A DNA stretch of 64,000 nt from Sinobacterium norvegicum (GTDB taxonomy: Bacteria > Pseudomonadota > Gammaproteobacteria > Pseudomonadales > Sinobacteriaceae): NCBI RefSeq assembly GCF_923077115.1, contig NZ_CAKLPX010000001.1, positions 310,001 through 374,000 on the forward strand, written 5' to 3'. The notes under the pieces are model-generated. The model was not told the DNA's origin. It worked only from the letters and a program-made list of their open reading frames with translations, and did not search any database. Of the stretch, positions 34,300-43,441 are shown piece by piece. Position numbers and translations under genes: made by a program. The first letter of the stretch is position 1; each line of letters opens with the position of its first letter.

Positions 34300-34998
34300 A
34301 TGATAAAGCTCAATGGCGTCAGTCATCATATCGCCACTGCCGATGACCACCTGACCATACTACACGATATAAATCTCAGCATTGAGGCGGGGGAGTCGGT
34401 GGCGATCACCGGCAGCTCCGGTTCGGGAAAAACCACGCTACTGGGCATGTTGGCCGGCTTGGACACGCCGACCGGCGGCGAGATTATTGTCGATGAGGCG
34501 GTCTTAACCTCGATGAATGAGGACCAGCGCGCCTTGTTTCGCGCCAAAAATGTCGGCTTTATCTTTCAATCGTTTCATTTGCTCGACGGCTTAACGGCGT
34601 TGGAGAACGTGCTACTACCGCTGGAACTCGCCGGTGCCGAAGCGTCAGAGGCCGAGGCCGCTCAGTATCTTGATCAGGTAGGGCTGTCTCACCGACTGAC
34701 CCATTATCCGTCGCAGCTGTCGGGGGGTGAACAGCAGCGGGTGGCTATTGCCCGTGCCTTTGCCGCCAAGCCCCGCTATCTATTTGCCGACGAGCCGACC
34801 GGCAATTTGGATCAAAACACGGGTGCCACTATTATCGAGCTGTTGTTTGAGATGAACCGTCAGCTCAATACCACGCTGATACTGGTCACTCACGAGGCCC
34901 GTTTGGCAGGCTTCTGCCAGCGTCATTGTCAGATAGAGAACGGTTGTTTGACCGAGATTACCAGCGGTATCGATGCGGGTGTGGTTGCCGATGCCTAA
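34300..34998 (+). CDS. ybbA: YbbA-type ABC transporter ATP-binding protein
   Basis: A 232-residue ATPase of the MacB/LolD group. Walker A SGSGKTTLLGMLAG (in GSSGSGKTT), Q-loop FQSFHLL, signature LSGGEQQRVAIARAF, Walker B YLFADEPTGNLD and the H-loop VTHE. It pairs with the YbbP permease encoded next, overlapping by 8 nt. The ATG at 34300 follows ACAGGGA by about 5 nt; the longer frame from a TTG adds unsupported residues. The transported substrate of YbbAP is not firmly known; substrate extraction linked to TesA is one idea. Confidence 0.93.
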   Translation: MIKLNGVSHHIATADDHLTILHDINLSIEAGESVAITGSSGSGKTTLLGMLAGLDTPTGGEIIVDEAVLTSMNEDQRALFRAKNVGFIFQSFHLLDGLTALENVLLPLELAGAEASEAEAAQYLDQVGLSHRLTHYPSQLSGGEQQRVAIARAFAAKPRYLFADEPTGNLDQNTGATIIELLFEMNRQLNTTLILVTHEARLAGFCQRHCQIENGCLTEITSGIDAGVVADA

Positions 34999-37492
34999 TA
35001 CCTTGAAAATGGCTTGGCGATTTCTGCGCATCGATTGGCGCAGTGGCGAGTTGCAGCTACTGTTTTTATCGCTGTTGCTGGCCGTGACCATCGTCGCTGG
35101 TTTAACCGGCTTTGTTGGTCGGTTGGAGTTAATGCTGGCCGGTGAGAGCAGCCAGTTTCTGGCCGCCGACAGACAGTTACAATCCCCCCGTGTGGTGTCG
35201 GATAACTGGTTACAACAGGCCGATAATTTAGGGTTAGAGCAGGCTCGATTGGTTAATTTCCAATCGATGCTATACGCCGATGATGAGCCATTGTTAGTCA
35301 GCGTAAAGGCGGCCTCCAATGGCTACCCGCTGATTGGCAAGGTCAATATTCGCGATCAACTGTACAGCCAAGATTATCCGGTCGCTGGTGGGCCACCACC
35401 GGGTGAAATATGGGCCGAGCGGCGGTTGTTACAGCAGCTCGATATCAGCCCGGGCAGCGAGGTGTATATCGGTGAAGCGGCGCTGACCCTGACCAAGGTG
35501 TTGGTGTCAGAGCCCGACCGCGGCGCCGGCTTCATCAGCATGGGGCCACGCGTATTGATGCACTATAAGGATGTGGCGGCCACCGAGGTGATTACCGAGG
35601 GCAGCCGTATTACCTATGCCTGGTTGTTTGCCGGAGAGGCGGGGGCTATTCAGCAATATGAGCAATGGCTGGAGCCACAACTGGCCGACAGCGATCGCTG
35701 GCTTAATCTTGAAGATAACCAGCCATCGGTGGCGATAGCATTAGAGCGCGCCAAGACGTTTTTCTTACTGGCCAGTAGTATTGTCATCGTATTAGCGGTG
35801 ATTGCCGTTGCCATGACCAGTCAGCGTTATTGCCAGCGCCATGTTAAACACATCGCCGTGTTGAAAACGCTGGGGGCAACCTCGGGTTATATTCGAAACC
35901 TGTACACGGGCTTGTTGTTGTTATTGTTTGTCGCGGTATCGCTGCTTGGCTGTCTGTTAGCCTATGGCTTACAGCAGGGTCTACTGACCCAGGTGGCGAC
36001 GGAGCTGGAGGTGGCGCTGCCGCCAACGACGACGCAGCCTTTTATTCTGGGCATGGTGACCGCTTTAATTAGCTTGCTGGCCTTTACGCTGCCAGCCCTG
36101 GCACGGCTTAAAGCGATTCCAGCGGTGGCAATATTTCGCCAGTCGATGCGGGCGGATCTGGGCTTTGGCCGGGGCAGTGTGATTGCAGGCTTTGTCGGCT
36201 TACTACTGCTGCTTTTACTGTATACACAGCAATTGTTACTCAGTGCGGTGTTAATGACGGCATTGTTGTTGGTGCTGGTCATCATCGCCTTGCCGGCACG
36301 ATTGATGTTAAAAAACCTGCCCAGTACCGGTGCCAGGGCGAATAGCTGGTGGGCTATGGCGCTGGCCAATCTGCGTCGCCGCTTGGCGGCCAATGCGCTG
36401 CAGCTTGGTCTGTTTGCGATCAGTTTGATGTTACTGCTGGTATTGCTGGGCGTCCGTGACAGCTTATTTAATCAATGGCAGTCTCAATTGCCCGCCGATA
36501 CCCCCAATTTCTTTTTGGTCAATATCCAGCCCCATGAAGTGACGACTGTGGCGCGGTGGTTGAGTGATGTCGGCGTGAAAACCGAAGCCATTTACCCGAT
36601 GATTCGTGGCCGCCTGGTCGAGATTAACAACGTACCGGTGCGAGAGCGAGTCAGTAAGGAGGGCTTCAAACGATCCGGTGCTGACCGTGAATTGAACTTA
36701 TCCTGGGCGGAGCAGCTGCCACCGGATAACAAAATTCTAGCCGGTGAGTGGAACGCCGGTGATGCGACGAGCGGGCAGGGTGCCGATACGGTGTCGGTCG
36801 AGTCGGAGTTGGCCGAAAAATTAAACATTGGGCTCGGTGATCAGCTGACCTTCCGCATTGCGGCGGTAGAAGTTGAGGCAGTGGTTGGCAGTATTCGTGA
36901 GGTCGATTGGGAGCGGATGCGGCCCAATTTTTATATGTTGCTGCCCAAGGCCAGTCTGCAAAACCTACCGCAGACTTCGATGACCAGCTTTTACCTGCCC
37001 GATGAGCTGCACCCACAAATTGCCGAGTTATTAAAGGCGATACCGACGGCGATAGTGATTGAAGTCGATACCATCATCAAACAGATACGCAGTATTATTC
37101 ACCATGTGTCGTTGGCCCTGCAGTTAGTGCTGGTGTTCGTGATGCTGGGTTCTGTCTTGGTGATGGTGGCGACGGTGCAGCATTCACTCGACAGTCGCAA
37201 AAAAGAAAACACGGTAATCCGCGCCCTTGGCGGCAGCAAACGCTTAATCGTCGGTAGCCTGATCGGTGAATTCGTCATTATTGGCTTTATCGCAGGCGTA
37301 TTGGCCACCGTCGGTGCCGAGTTAATCCTACTAGCGTTACAGCAGTGGCTGATGAAATTGCCGTTGGAGCTACACCCAGAACTGTGGTATCTGGCGCCAC
37401 TATTGGGTACGGCCATCGTAGGTTTTGCCGGATATATCGCGGCAAGACGAGTTACGCGTGTCGCGCCAATGCAGCTACTGAGGGAGAACTAA
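34991..37492 (+). CDS. ybbP: YbbP-type ABC permease (FtsX-like)
   Basis: An 833-residue permease with FtsX/MacB-like domains. One transmembrane helix lies near the N-terminus (LQLLFLSLLLAVTIVAGLTGF), then a large periplasmic domain, three helices around residues 255-380, a central membrane pair around 395-500, a second periplasmic domain and three more helices at the C-terminus ending RVTRVAPMQLLREN. Ten helices in total is the YbbP form. It overlaps ybbA by 8 nt (ATG in GCCGATGCCTAA), indicating translational coupling. Confidence 0.92.
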   Translation: MPNTLKMAWRFLRIDWRSGELQLLFLSLLLAVTIVAGLTGFVGRLELMLAGESSQFLAADRQLQSPRVVSDNWLQQADNLGLEQARLVNFQSMLYADDEPLLVSVKAASNGYPLIGKVNIRDQLYSQDYPVAGGPPPGEIWAERRLLQQLDISPGSEVYIGEAALTLTKVLVSEPDRGAGFISMGPRVLMHYKDVAATEVITEGSRITYAWLFAGEAGAIQQYEQWLEPQLADSDRWLNLEDNQPSVAIALERAKTFFLLASSIVIVLAVIAVAMTSQRYCQRHVKHIAVLKTLGATSGYIRNLYTGLLLLLFVAVSLLGCLLAYGLQQGLLTQVATELEVALPPTTTQPFILGMVTALISLLAFTLPALARLKAIPAVAIFRQSMRADLGFGRGSVIAGFVGLLLLLLLYTQQLLLSAVLMTALLLVLVIIALPARLMLKNLPSTGARANSWWAMALANLRRRLAANALQLGLFAISLMLLLVLLGVRDSLFNQWQSQLPADTPNFFLVNIQPHEVTTVARWLSDVGVKTEAIYPMIRGRLVEINNVPVRERVSKEGFKRSGADRELNLSWAEQLPPDNKILAGEWNAGDATSGQGADTVSVESELAEKLNIGLGDQLTFRIAAVEVEAVVGSIREVDWERMRPNFYMLLPKASLQNLPQTSMTSFYLPDELHPQIAELLKAIPTAIVIEVDTIIKQIRSIIHHVSLALQLVLVFVMLGSVLVMVATVQHSLDSRKKENTVIRALGGSKRLIVGSLIGEFVIIGFIAGVLATVGAELILLALQQWLMKLPLELHPELWYLAPLLGTAIVGFAGYIAARRVTRVAPMQLLREN

Positions 37493-37549
37493 TGCTGTGG
37501 CGGCGGTTAAAAGCATTATCATAATGCCTATTTTGCAGTGGTCATCTGT

Positions 37550-38056
37550 TTAACGAATAGCCTTGCCTGCCATTTCCTGCTGTAAAAGATACAGCCGGGT
37601 ATCAAATTCGAGCTGATGGTAGTCGGGCAGCATATGTTGGCACAGCCGGTAAAACGCCTTGTTGTGGTCTTGCTCACGCAGGTGGGCCAGTTCATGCACA
37701 CAGATCATCTGCAGCAGTGGTTCAGGGCACTGTTTAAACAGGGTGCTGATGCGTATCTCACGCTTATTCTTTAACTTGCCTCCCTGCACCCGGGAGACTG
37801 AGCTGTGCATGCCAAGGGCGTTGTCGACTACGTGCATTCTGCGATCAAAGACAACCTTGCTCAACGGTGGCGACTTCTTCAGATACTGATCTTTTAGCTG
37901 CTGGACGTAATCACGAAGCAGACTGTCGTTATTGATGCCGTGCTCAGTCGGGTAACGCTGGCGAAGATGATGGCCGAGTTGATGGCTGTCAATTAACTGC
38001 TGTACCTGAGCCTGAAGTTCAGCGGGGTAGTGACCGATTAATGGGTGGATTGCCAT
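37550..38056 (-). CDS. YgjP-like zinc metallopeptidase
   Basis: A 168-residue protein of the YgjP/WLM-type M48-related family (DUF45), with the zinc motif CVHELAHLREQDHNKAFY and the preceding pattern KREIRISTLFKQCPEPLLQ. These small proteins carry HExxH and a downstream histidine/aspartate; their substrates are unknown. The sequence is a little shorter than E. coli YgjP (about 167 versus 167-240 in relatives). It is convergent with ybbP. Confidence 0.85.
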   Translation of the reverse strand: MAIHPLIGHYPAELQAQVQQLIDSHQLGHHLRQRYPTEHGINNDSLLRDYVQQLKDQYLKKSPPLSKVVFDRRMHVVDNALGMHSSVSRVQGGKLKNKREIRISTLFKQCPEPLLQMICVHELAHLREQDHNKAFYRLCQHMLPDYHQLEFDTRLYLLQQEMAGKAIR

Positions 38057-38418
38057 GAATCTCTAATGCCGTATCTGTGGGGATGATTTAATGCCGCCAT
38101 GCTAGCGCCTTTGGTAGCTAACTACTATTACTATCGCGTTCTGGCAAAGCAACTCAGGCTGGCTGTCACCGCTATTTTAATACTTGCTATTGCTTATTAG
38201 ATTGCTAACTATCTACTTATCTTACTAATAGTATTGATTTATTTAACAGCTACTCTAAAGTGGTGTATATATTTAACGGGCGTTAATTTATATTGACGCT
38301 CTGCCTGTTACGACTGCCAATTATGTCTTGCTGCGGCAACTACTTATTCAAATACGGCACAATGCTGGTATAAGGCATAGTATTAATTGATGTATGACCT
38401 AGATAATGAGAATCGACG
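38057..38418. promoter_or_regulatory. Upstream region of the D-glutamate/5-oxoproline operon
   Basis: No gene is visible in these 362 A+T-rich bases. A dyad TACTAATAGTA lies at 38223-38233 within a stretch of repeated TACTA/TATC words. TTGACG at 38293-38298 could be a -35 element, but I find no good -10 at normal spacing. The promoter of the operon should lie here. Confidence 0.35.
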
Positions 38419-39219
38419 ATGACTTTGCCTGATAATGCGAAAATAATGTCTCCGCAACAACTCCGACAACGGATTAGAACTGGCCAGCACACCGGTAATA
38501 CCTCAGGTTATTCAGAGGGCTACGTACAGTGCAACATGGTGATATTGCCGAAGGACTGGGCCAACGATTTTTTGCAGTTCTGTCAGGCCAATCCTAAGCC
38601 TTGCCCATTAATCGCTATGGGTCAGCCCGGTGAGTTTAATTTAGCTGACCTCGGCATCGATATTGATGTGCGTAGCGATATTCCCAGTTACAGAATTTTT
38701 CGTGATGGTGAATTCAGCGAAGAGGTGACGGATATCAGCGACCACTGGCAGGACGATTTGGTGGTGTTTATGCTGGGCTGTTCGTTCTCCTTCGAAGAGG
38801 CGTTGCAGGCCGATGGCTTGGAGGTGAGAAATGTCACCGAGGGCTGTAATGTGCCGATGTACCGTACCAATATAGATTGTAAGCCTGCTGGCCGTTTCAG
38901 TGGCACCACGGTCGTCAGCATGCGTCCCTTTAAGGCGGCCGACGCCATCCGTGCGGTGCAAATTTGTACTCGTTTCCCGTCGGTACACGGCGCCCCGATT
39001 CACCTGGGTGATCCCAGCCAAATTGGCATCAGTGATATCAATACAACCGACTTTGGCGATGCAGTGACTATTAACGAGGGTGAGTTACCCGTCTTTTGGG
39101 CCTGTGGTGTGACGCCTCAGGTAGCGCTTGAACAAGCTAAACCGCCGTTTTGTATCACTCATAGCCCTGGTTGCATGTTGGTGACTGATTTGCCCAATAG
39201 CCGTTTGGCGGTAATGTAG
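38419..39219 (+). CDS. DUF1445 family protein (YcsI / N-terminal half of D-glutamate cyclase)
   Basis: A 266-residue cytoplasmic protein of the DUF1445/UPF0317 family, annotated elsewhere as putative hydro-lyase. Signatures: [61 protein letters not shown] and [15 protein letters not shown]. In Bacillus its homologue YcsI sits with pxpABC. In animals the domain is the N-terminal half of mitochondrial D-glutamate cyclase DGLUCY. It opens a seven-gene co-directional run, with pxpA starting 2 nt after its stop. Its own reaction is unproven; a part in 5-oxoproline or D-glutamate turnover is inferred. Confidence 0.9.
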   Translation: MTLPDNAKIMSPQQLRQRIRTGQHTGNTSGYSEGYVQCNMVILPKDWANDFLQFCQANPKPCPLIAMGQPGEFNLADLGIDIDVRSDIPSYRIFRDGEFSEEVTDISDHWQDDLVVFMLGCSFSFEEALQADGLEVRNVTEGCNVPMYRTNIDCKPAGRFSGTTVVSMRPFKAADAIRAVQICTRFPSVHGAPIHLGDPSQIGISDINTTDFGDAVTINEGELPVFWACGVTPQVALEQAKPPFCITHSPGCMLVTDLPNSRLAVM

Positions 39220-39221
39220 AG

Positions 39222-39959
39222 ATGAAACCAATGAAATTGAATTGTGATTTAGGTGAAAGCTTCGGTTCCTGGACCATGGGCCTCGATGCCCAGGCCATGC
39301 CACAAATTGACATGGCCAATATAGCCTGCGGCTTTCACGCTGGAGACCCGTTGGTGATGGCAAAAACGGTGGCTATGGCAAAGCAATTTAATGTTGCTGT
39401 TGGTGCGCACCCAGGTTATCCGGATCTGGTCGGCTTTGGCCGCCGCTCGCTCAATTGTAGCCGCGATGAAATTATTGCCCTGGTGATTTATCAAATAGCC
39501 GCTCTTGACGGTGTCGCCAAGAGCCAGGGGGTTAAGGTGTCCTACGTCAAACCCCATGGTGCGCTCTATAATGACATGATGGCTAAGCTAGATGTTCGCT
39601 CGGCAATTATGCAGGCAGTGTCTGACTTTCACGGCGACATAAAATTGATGCTGCAGGCAACGCCTGACTGGCAACAACACCAGCAAGAAGCGGATACATT
39701 TGGCCTATCCTTATTGTTTGAAGCCTTTGCTGACCGTTGTTACGACGATAACGGCAGTCTGTTATCACGTAATAAACCTGGCGCGGTTCATGATCACGAC
39801 AAGATGCTGGCCCAGGTGGTTGAACTTGCCGAGCAGGGTACGATTACTACGGTTAATGGCAAGGTGCTTAAATTGCGTGTCGACAGTCTCTGTGTACACG
39901 GTGATAACCTTACCGCAGTCAATGCCATCGGTGATATTCGTCGAGTGATAGGACAGTAG
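39222..39959 (+). CDS. pxpA: 5-oxoprolinase subunit PxpA
   Basis: A 245-residue LamB/YcsF-family protein: MKLNCDLGESFGSW, IANIACGFHAGDPLVMAKTV-type motif, GAHPGYPDLVGFGRRSL, and VKPHGALYNDMM. With PxpB and PxpC it hydrolyses 5-oxoproline to glutamate using ATP. It starts 2 nt after the DUF1445 stop; initiation may be at 39222 or at the ATG 9 nt later, which better matches family starts. The start falls in TAGAG ATG, so coupling to the upstream gene is likely. Confidence 0.95.
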   Translation: MKPMKLNCDLGESFGSWTMGLDAQAMPQIDMANIACGFHAGDPLVMAKTVAMAKQFNVAVGAHPGYPDLVGFGRRSLNCSRDEIIALVIYQIAALDGVAKSQGVKVSYVKPHGALYNDMMAKLDVRSAIMQAVSDFHGDIKLMLQATPDWQQHQQEADTFGLSLLFEAFADRCYDDNGSLLSRNKPGAVHDHDKMLAQVVELAEQGTITTVNGKVLKLRVDSLCVHGDNLTAVNAIGDIRRVIGQ

Positions 39960-39962
39960 TTA

Positions 39963-40649
39963 ATGGCTGAATTTAGCATTGAAATTGCTGGCGACAGCGC
40001 CTTAATTCTCTATTTTTCAGATCAGCCCAGTGCGGCGGTATCGAAAACAATACAACAGACCCAACAGCGGTTATTGGCGGCAATGGGCGGTGAGATCGTC
40101 GATACCGTCGCCTCTTATGGTTCGCTGCTGGTGGTATTTGACCCACTGAAGACCGATTACTGGCTGCTTAAACAACAGTTGGCGAATATCTCCAGTAGTC
40201 AGACTGATGCCGCCAGCGATGATGGCCGTATTGTCACTTTGCCGGTCTATTATGGTGAAGAGGTCGGTCTCGATCTTGCCGATATGGCAGTCTCGACTGG
40301 TTTGACCACCGAGCAGATTATCGACATCCATCAGCAGCAGACTTACCGCGTCTATGCCATTGGCTTTGCGCCAGGCTTTGCCTATCTTGGTGAAGTCGAT
40401 GAGCGAATTGCCGCTCCCCGTTTAGCCACTCCGCGCTTGAAGGTTCCCCGCGGAGCTGTCGCCATTGCCGACCGTCAAACAGCTGTTTACCCAGCCCAGT
40501 CCCCCGGCGGCTGGAATATTATTGGGCGCTGCCCACAGCGTATGTTTGATCCCAGCGCCGAGCCCTCGATGCCCGTTACGGCTGGTGATAGTGTGCAATT
40601 CAAAGCCATCAGCCGTGATGAGTTTATTCAATTAGGCGGTGAGTTATGA
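39963..40649 (+). CDS. pxpB: 5-oxoprolinase subunit PxpB
   Basis: A 228-residue protein of the allophanate hydrolase subunit 1/KipI family. Signatures: YRVYAIGFAPGFAYLGEVDER, APRLATPRLKVPRGAVAIA, QTAVYPAQSPGGWNIIGRCP. Works with PxpA and PxpC. Starts 3 nt after the pxpA stop and overlaps pxpC by 4 nt (ATGA). Confidence 0.95.
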   Translation: MAEFSIEIAGDSALILYFSDQPSAAVSKTIQQTQQRLLAAMGGEIVDTVASYGSLLVVFDPLKTDYWLLKQQLANISSSQTDAASDDGRIVTLPVYYGEEVGLDLADMAVSTGLTTEQIIDIHQQQTYRVYAIGFAPGFAYLGEVDERIAAPRLATPRLKVPRGAVAIADRQTAVYPAQSPGGWNIIGRCPQRMFDPSAEPSMPVTAGDSVQFKAISRDEFIQLGGEL

Positions 40650-41584
40650 GTATTGTGATTGAATCTCCAGGCATGTTGAGCCTGATTCAAGACTCTGGCC
40701 GTTTTGGTCAACACAGTGTCGGCCTTACCACCGGTGGTCCGATGGATGACGAGGCCTACTATTGGGCTAATCGGATTCTTAATAATGACGCCAATGCGGC
40801 GATGATCGAGACCACGGTAGGTGGTTTGGTGGTCGAAATAGATGTCGATACGATTATTGCCATCACCGGTGCCACCGTTGATGCCACCCTGGACGGCGAC
40901 GCTGTGCCTCAGTGGCAGGGCATCCGTGTTAATAAAGGGCAGAAGCTCAGTCTTGGCTTTGCTACGGCCGGCTGTAGAATTTACCTGGCCTTTGCCGGCG
41001 GCTTCGATATTGCGCCACAATTTGGTAGCTGCTCCACAGTAATGCGCGAATCAATGGGCGGTATCGATGGTGATAAGCTTGCTGCCGGCCAGCGTCTGCA
41101 GCTTAATAACGTAACGCCGCCAAGCTTACAGCAGTTAGCTGAGAGTGAGCGTCCAGCCTATACTGATGAAGTGGAACTGGACGTGGTATTGGGTTATCAG
41201 CAGCAACATTTCAGCGAGGTGCAAAAGGCGTTGTTCTTCAGTAGTGACTATCGTGTCACTGACAGTTGTGACCGCATGGGCTACCGCTTGGATGGCGCGT
41301 CGATACCGTCGGCTATCGAGGGCATGCTGTCCGAGGGCATTTGTCTCGGCGCTATTCAGGTGCCAGCCGACGGACAGCCTATTGTGCTGATTAATGACCG
41401 ACAAACCATTGGCGGCTACCCCAAAATTGGCGCCGTGGTCAGGACCGATTTGGCCAAGCTGACGCAGTTGATGGCGGGGGCAACTATCCGCTTCAACCCT
41501 GTTTCTATTGAACAGGCCCACAATAAGATCCATTTACAGCAAAGCCGCCGTCAACGTACGCAGCTAATAAACCTTAGGTCGTAG
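40646..41584 (+). CDS. pxpC: 5-oxoprolinase subunit PxpC
   Basis: A 312-residue protein of the allophanate hydrolase subunit 2/KipA family: VIESPGMLSLIQDSGRFGQ, GLTTGGPMDDEAYYWANRIL, FAGGFDI, DRMGYRLDG, MLSEGICLGAIQVPADGQPI and RQTIGGYPKIGAVV. Completes the 5-oxoprolinase complex. The ATGA overlap with pxpB indicates coupled translation, and the DUF4392 gene follows after 2 nt. Confidence 0.95.
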   Translation: MSIVIESPGMLSLIQDSGRFGQHSVGLTTGGPMDDEAYYWANRILNNDANAAMIETTVGGLVVEIDVDTIIAITGATVDATLDGDAVPQWQGIRVNKGQKLSLGFATAGCRIYLAFAGGFDIAPQFGSCSTVMRESMGGIDGDKLAAGQRLQLNNVTPPSLQQLAESERPAYTDEVELDVVLGYQQQHFSEVQKALFFSSDYRVTDSCDRMGYRLDGASIPSAIEGMLSEGICLGAIQVPADGQPIVLINDRQTIGGYPKIGAVVRTDLAKLTQLMAGATIRFNPVSIEQAHNKIHLQQSRRQRTQLINLRS

Positions 41585-41586
41585 AA

Positions 41587-42450
41587 ATGACAAATATATC
41601 GCCAGCACTTTCTGACACCGATATGGCCTTGAGCCGGCAGGTCGAAGACTTACTTGTCGCCCGAAATCTGCGCGGCATGAAAGATGTTCAGCCCGCATTA
41701 TTGCCGGGCTATTATGCCCGCGCCAGTCGGTTAATCGACCAGGCACGCGGTACCGTATTGATAGGTACCGGCTTTCCCGTCTTGGATACCTTTGAAACCG
41801 ATGGCCCGGTTGGCGCTATTGCTCTCTATAACGTGATTAAGCACCTGGGTGCCAAGCCAGTATTAGTCTGTGGTGCGCCGTTGTCACAGGCCTTGGCTGA
41901 GGACTACGAGGTGTTTGAAATCGCTGTTGATGCTTTGGCTAATCGCCAGTCTGAAGCCGCTGCTGCGCTGCAAACATTGCAACCTGAGTTGATCATCTCT
42001 ATCGAGCGCCCTGGTTTGTCAGAGCAGGGCGGTTACTTCAACATGCGCGGTGAAGATATCAGCCCGCGCTGTGCCAGCTTCGACGAGTTTTTGTCCCAGG
42101 CCAGCTGCCCCACCATTGCCATCGGTGATGGCGGTAATGAAATTGGCATGGGCAATATCAAGCAGGCCATAGAGCAGCTCGATATTACACCGGCAGCGAC
42201 CACCTGTGATGAGCTGTTAATTGCCGACGTATCAAATTGGGCAGCCCATGGTGTTATTGCGCTGTTGTCCCACTGGCATCAGCAAGACTTATTTGCCCTG
42301 ACAGATCCACTATCGGTGTTGAAATACATTTCTGCCCGCGGCAGCGTCGATGGTGTCACCCGTGAAAATACCCTAACAGAAGACAGCTTGCCGTCGACGG
42401 CGGGCGATCAATTGGTTGAACAGTTAAAAGCCGTCATCCAACTAAATTAA
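41587..42450 (+). CDS. DUF4392 protein, D-glutamate cyclase family (C-terminal half of DGLUCY)
   Basis: A 287-residue protein of the DUF4392 family. Visible motifs: LLPGYYARASRLIDQARGTVLIGTGFP, ETDGPVGAIALYNVIKHLGA, LIISIERPGLSEQGGYFNMRG, the glycine-rich AIGDGGNEIGMGNI and WAAHGVIALLS. In animals this domain is the C-terminal half of D-glutamate cyclase, which turns D-glutamate into 5-oxo-D-proline. Two bases separate it from pxpC, and the D-amino-acid transaminase gene follows after 40 nt. Its placement strongly supports a role in D-glutamate/5-oxoproline metabolism, but activity of this bacterial version is inferred. Confidence 0.88.
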   Translation: MTNISPALSDTDMALSRQVEDLLVARNLRGMKDVQPALLPGYYARASRLIDQARGTVLIGTGFPVLDTFETDGPVGAIALYNVIKHLGAKPVLVCGAPLSQALAEDYEVFEIAVDALANRQSEAAAALQTLQPELIISIERPGLSEQGGYFNMRGEDISPRCASFDEFLSQASCPTIAIGDGGNEIGMGNIKQAIEQLDITPAATTCDELLIADVSNWAAHGVIALLSHWHQQDLFALTDPLSVLKYISARGSVDGVTRENTLTEDSLPSTAGDQLVEQLKAVIQLN

Positions 42451-42458
42451 ACAACAAT

Positions 42459-42477
42459 GCCTGAGGCCAGGCTTTTT
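42459..42477 (+). terminator. Weak terminator-like hairpin before the transaminase gene
   Basis: Stem gcctg / caggc with a 4-nt loop and five T, directly before the transaminase ribosome site. It probably only attenuates transcription inside the operon. Confidence 0.4.
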
Positions 42478-42490
42478 GAGAGTAATCAAT

Positions 42491-43348
42491 ATGAGCACAG
42501 TATATTTAAACGGCGAATACATGCCGATGTCTGAAGCGAAAATTTCACCCATGGACCGTGGTTTTCTGTTCGGTGACGGTATTTATGAAGTTGTCCCCAG
42601 CTATAATGGCCGCCTGGTCGGTTTTGCCCCGCATTTCGATCGCATGAACGATGGCATGAAGTCTATCGGCATCGAATTGGACATGAGTCATGACGAGTGG
42701 CGTGAAATCTCTGAGAAGCTCAGTGAGGCCAATGGCGCCGGTAACCTCGGTATTTATTATCATGTCAGTCGTGGTACCGATACCAAGCGAACTCATAATT
42801 ATCCCGCCGGCGTCAAGCCGACTGTTTTTGCCTTTGCCTTTGAAATTCCAGCCGAGCCTGTCGCCGACAAGACCAAGGCGAAGAGTTATAGCGTCTCTAC
42901 CAGTGACGACTTACGCTGGAAGCGTTGTAATATTAAATCGACGGCATTGTTGGGTAATGTACTGCACTACCAGCAGGGTATCGATGACGGCAACCAGGAA
43001 TGTATTTTGTTCAATGCCGAGGGCTTTATGACAGAGGGCAGCTCTACCAATGCCTACATTGTGAAAGATGGCGTGGTTATCACCCCTGCCTTGAGTACTC
43101 AATTGTTGCCGGGTATTACCCGTCTGATGTTATTGGACATTCTGCGTAAGGACGGCTCAATTCAGGTTGAAGAGCGGCCAGTCAGCCGTGCTGAATTTGA
43201 TGCCGCGGATGAAGTATGGCTGAGTAGCTCCTCGAAAGAGGTCGCCGCAGTGGTCAGTGTTGATGGTAAGCCTGTTGGTAATGGTCAGATTGGCGATGTG
43301 TGGGAAAAAGCCCAGGCTTTATTCAGTGCCGGAAAATACAACTACTAA
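42491..43348 (+). CDS. dat: D-amino-acid transaminase
   Basis: A 285-residue class IV PLP aminotransferase. The start VYLNGEYMPMSEAKISPMDRGFLFGDGIYEV, the RWKRCNIKSTALLGNVLHYQ segment with the PLP lysine of NIKS, EGFMTEGSSTNAYIV and LLPGITRLMLLD fit D-amino-acid transaminases rather than branched-chain enzymes. The expected reaction is D-alanine + 2-oxoglutarate giving pyruvate + D-glutamate, and related exchanges. I start at the ATG at 42491, 8 nt after GAGAG; the frame extends to a TTG 15 nt upstream. It sits between the cyclase-like gene and alanine racemase, which makes D-alanine. Confidence 0.92.
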   Translation: MSTVYLNGEYMPMSEAKISPMDRGFLFGDGIYEVVPSYNGRLVGFAPHFDRMNDGMKSIGIELDMSHDEWREISEKLSEANGAGNLGIYYHVSRGTDTKRTHNYPAGVKPTVFAFAFEIPAEPVADKTKAKSYSVSTSDDLRWKRCNIKSTALLGNVLHYQQGIDDGNQECILFNAEGFMTEGSSTNAYIVKDGVVITPALSTQLLPGITRLMLLDILRKDGSIQVEERPVSRAEFDAADEVWLSSSSKEVAAVVSVDGKPVGNGQIGDVWEKAQALFSAGKYNY

Positions 43349-43363
43349 TATAAACCGTTAGAG

Positions 43364-43389
43364 CCATGACCGATATCGAAGGGTCATGG
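43364..43389 (+). repeat. Intercistronic hairpin between dat and alr
   Basis: Perfect 8-bp arms ccatgacc / ggtcatgg with a 10-nt loop and no T run, in the 93-nt gap. Possible processing or stability element. Confidence 0.5.
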
Positions 43390-43441
43390 TGATTACGATA
43401 ATCAATGACAAAACAATAATCACTTTGACGAGAATGCAGTA

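Noticed and set aside
34780-35319. 179-codon open frame opposite the ybbA/ybbP junction.
   Set aside because: Antisense shadow with no ribosome site; both plus-strand proteins are well recognised.
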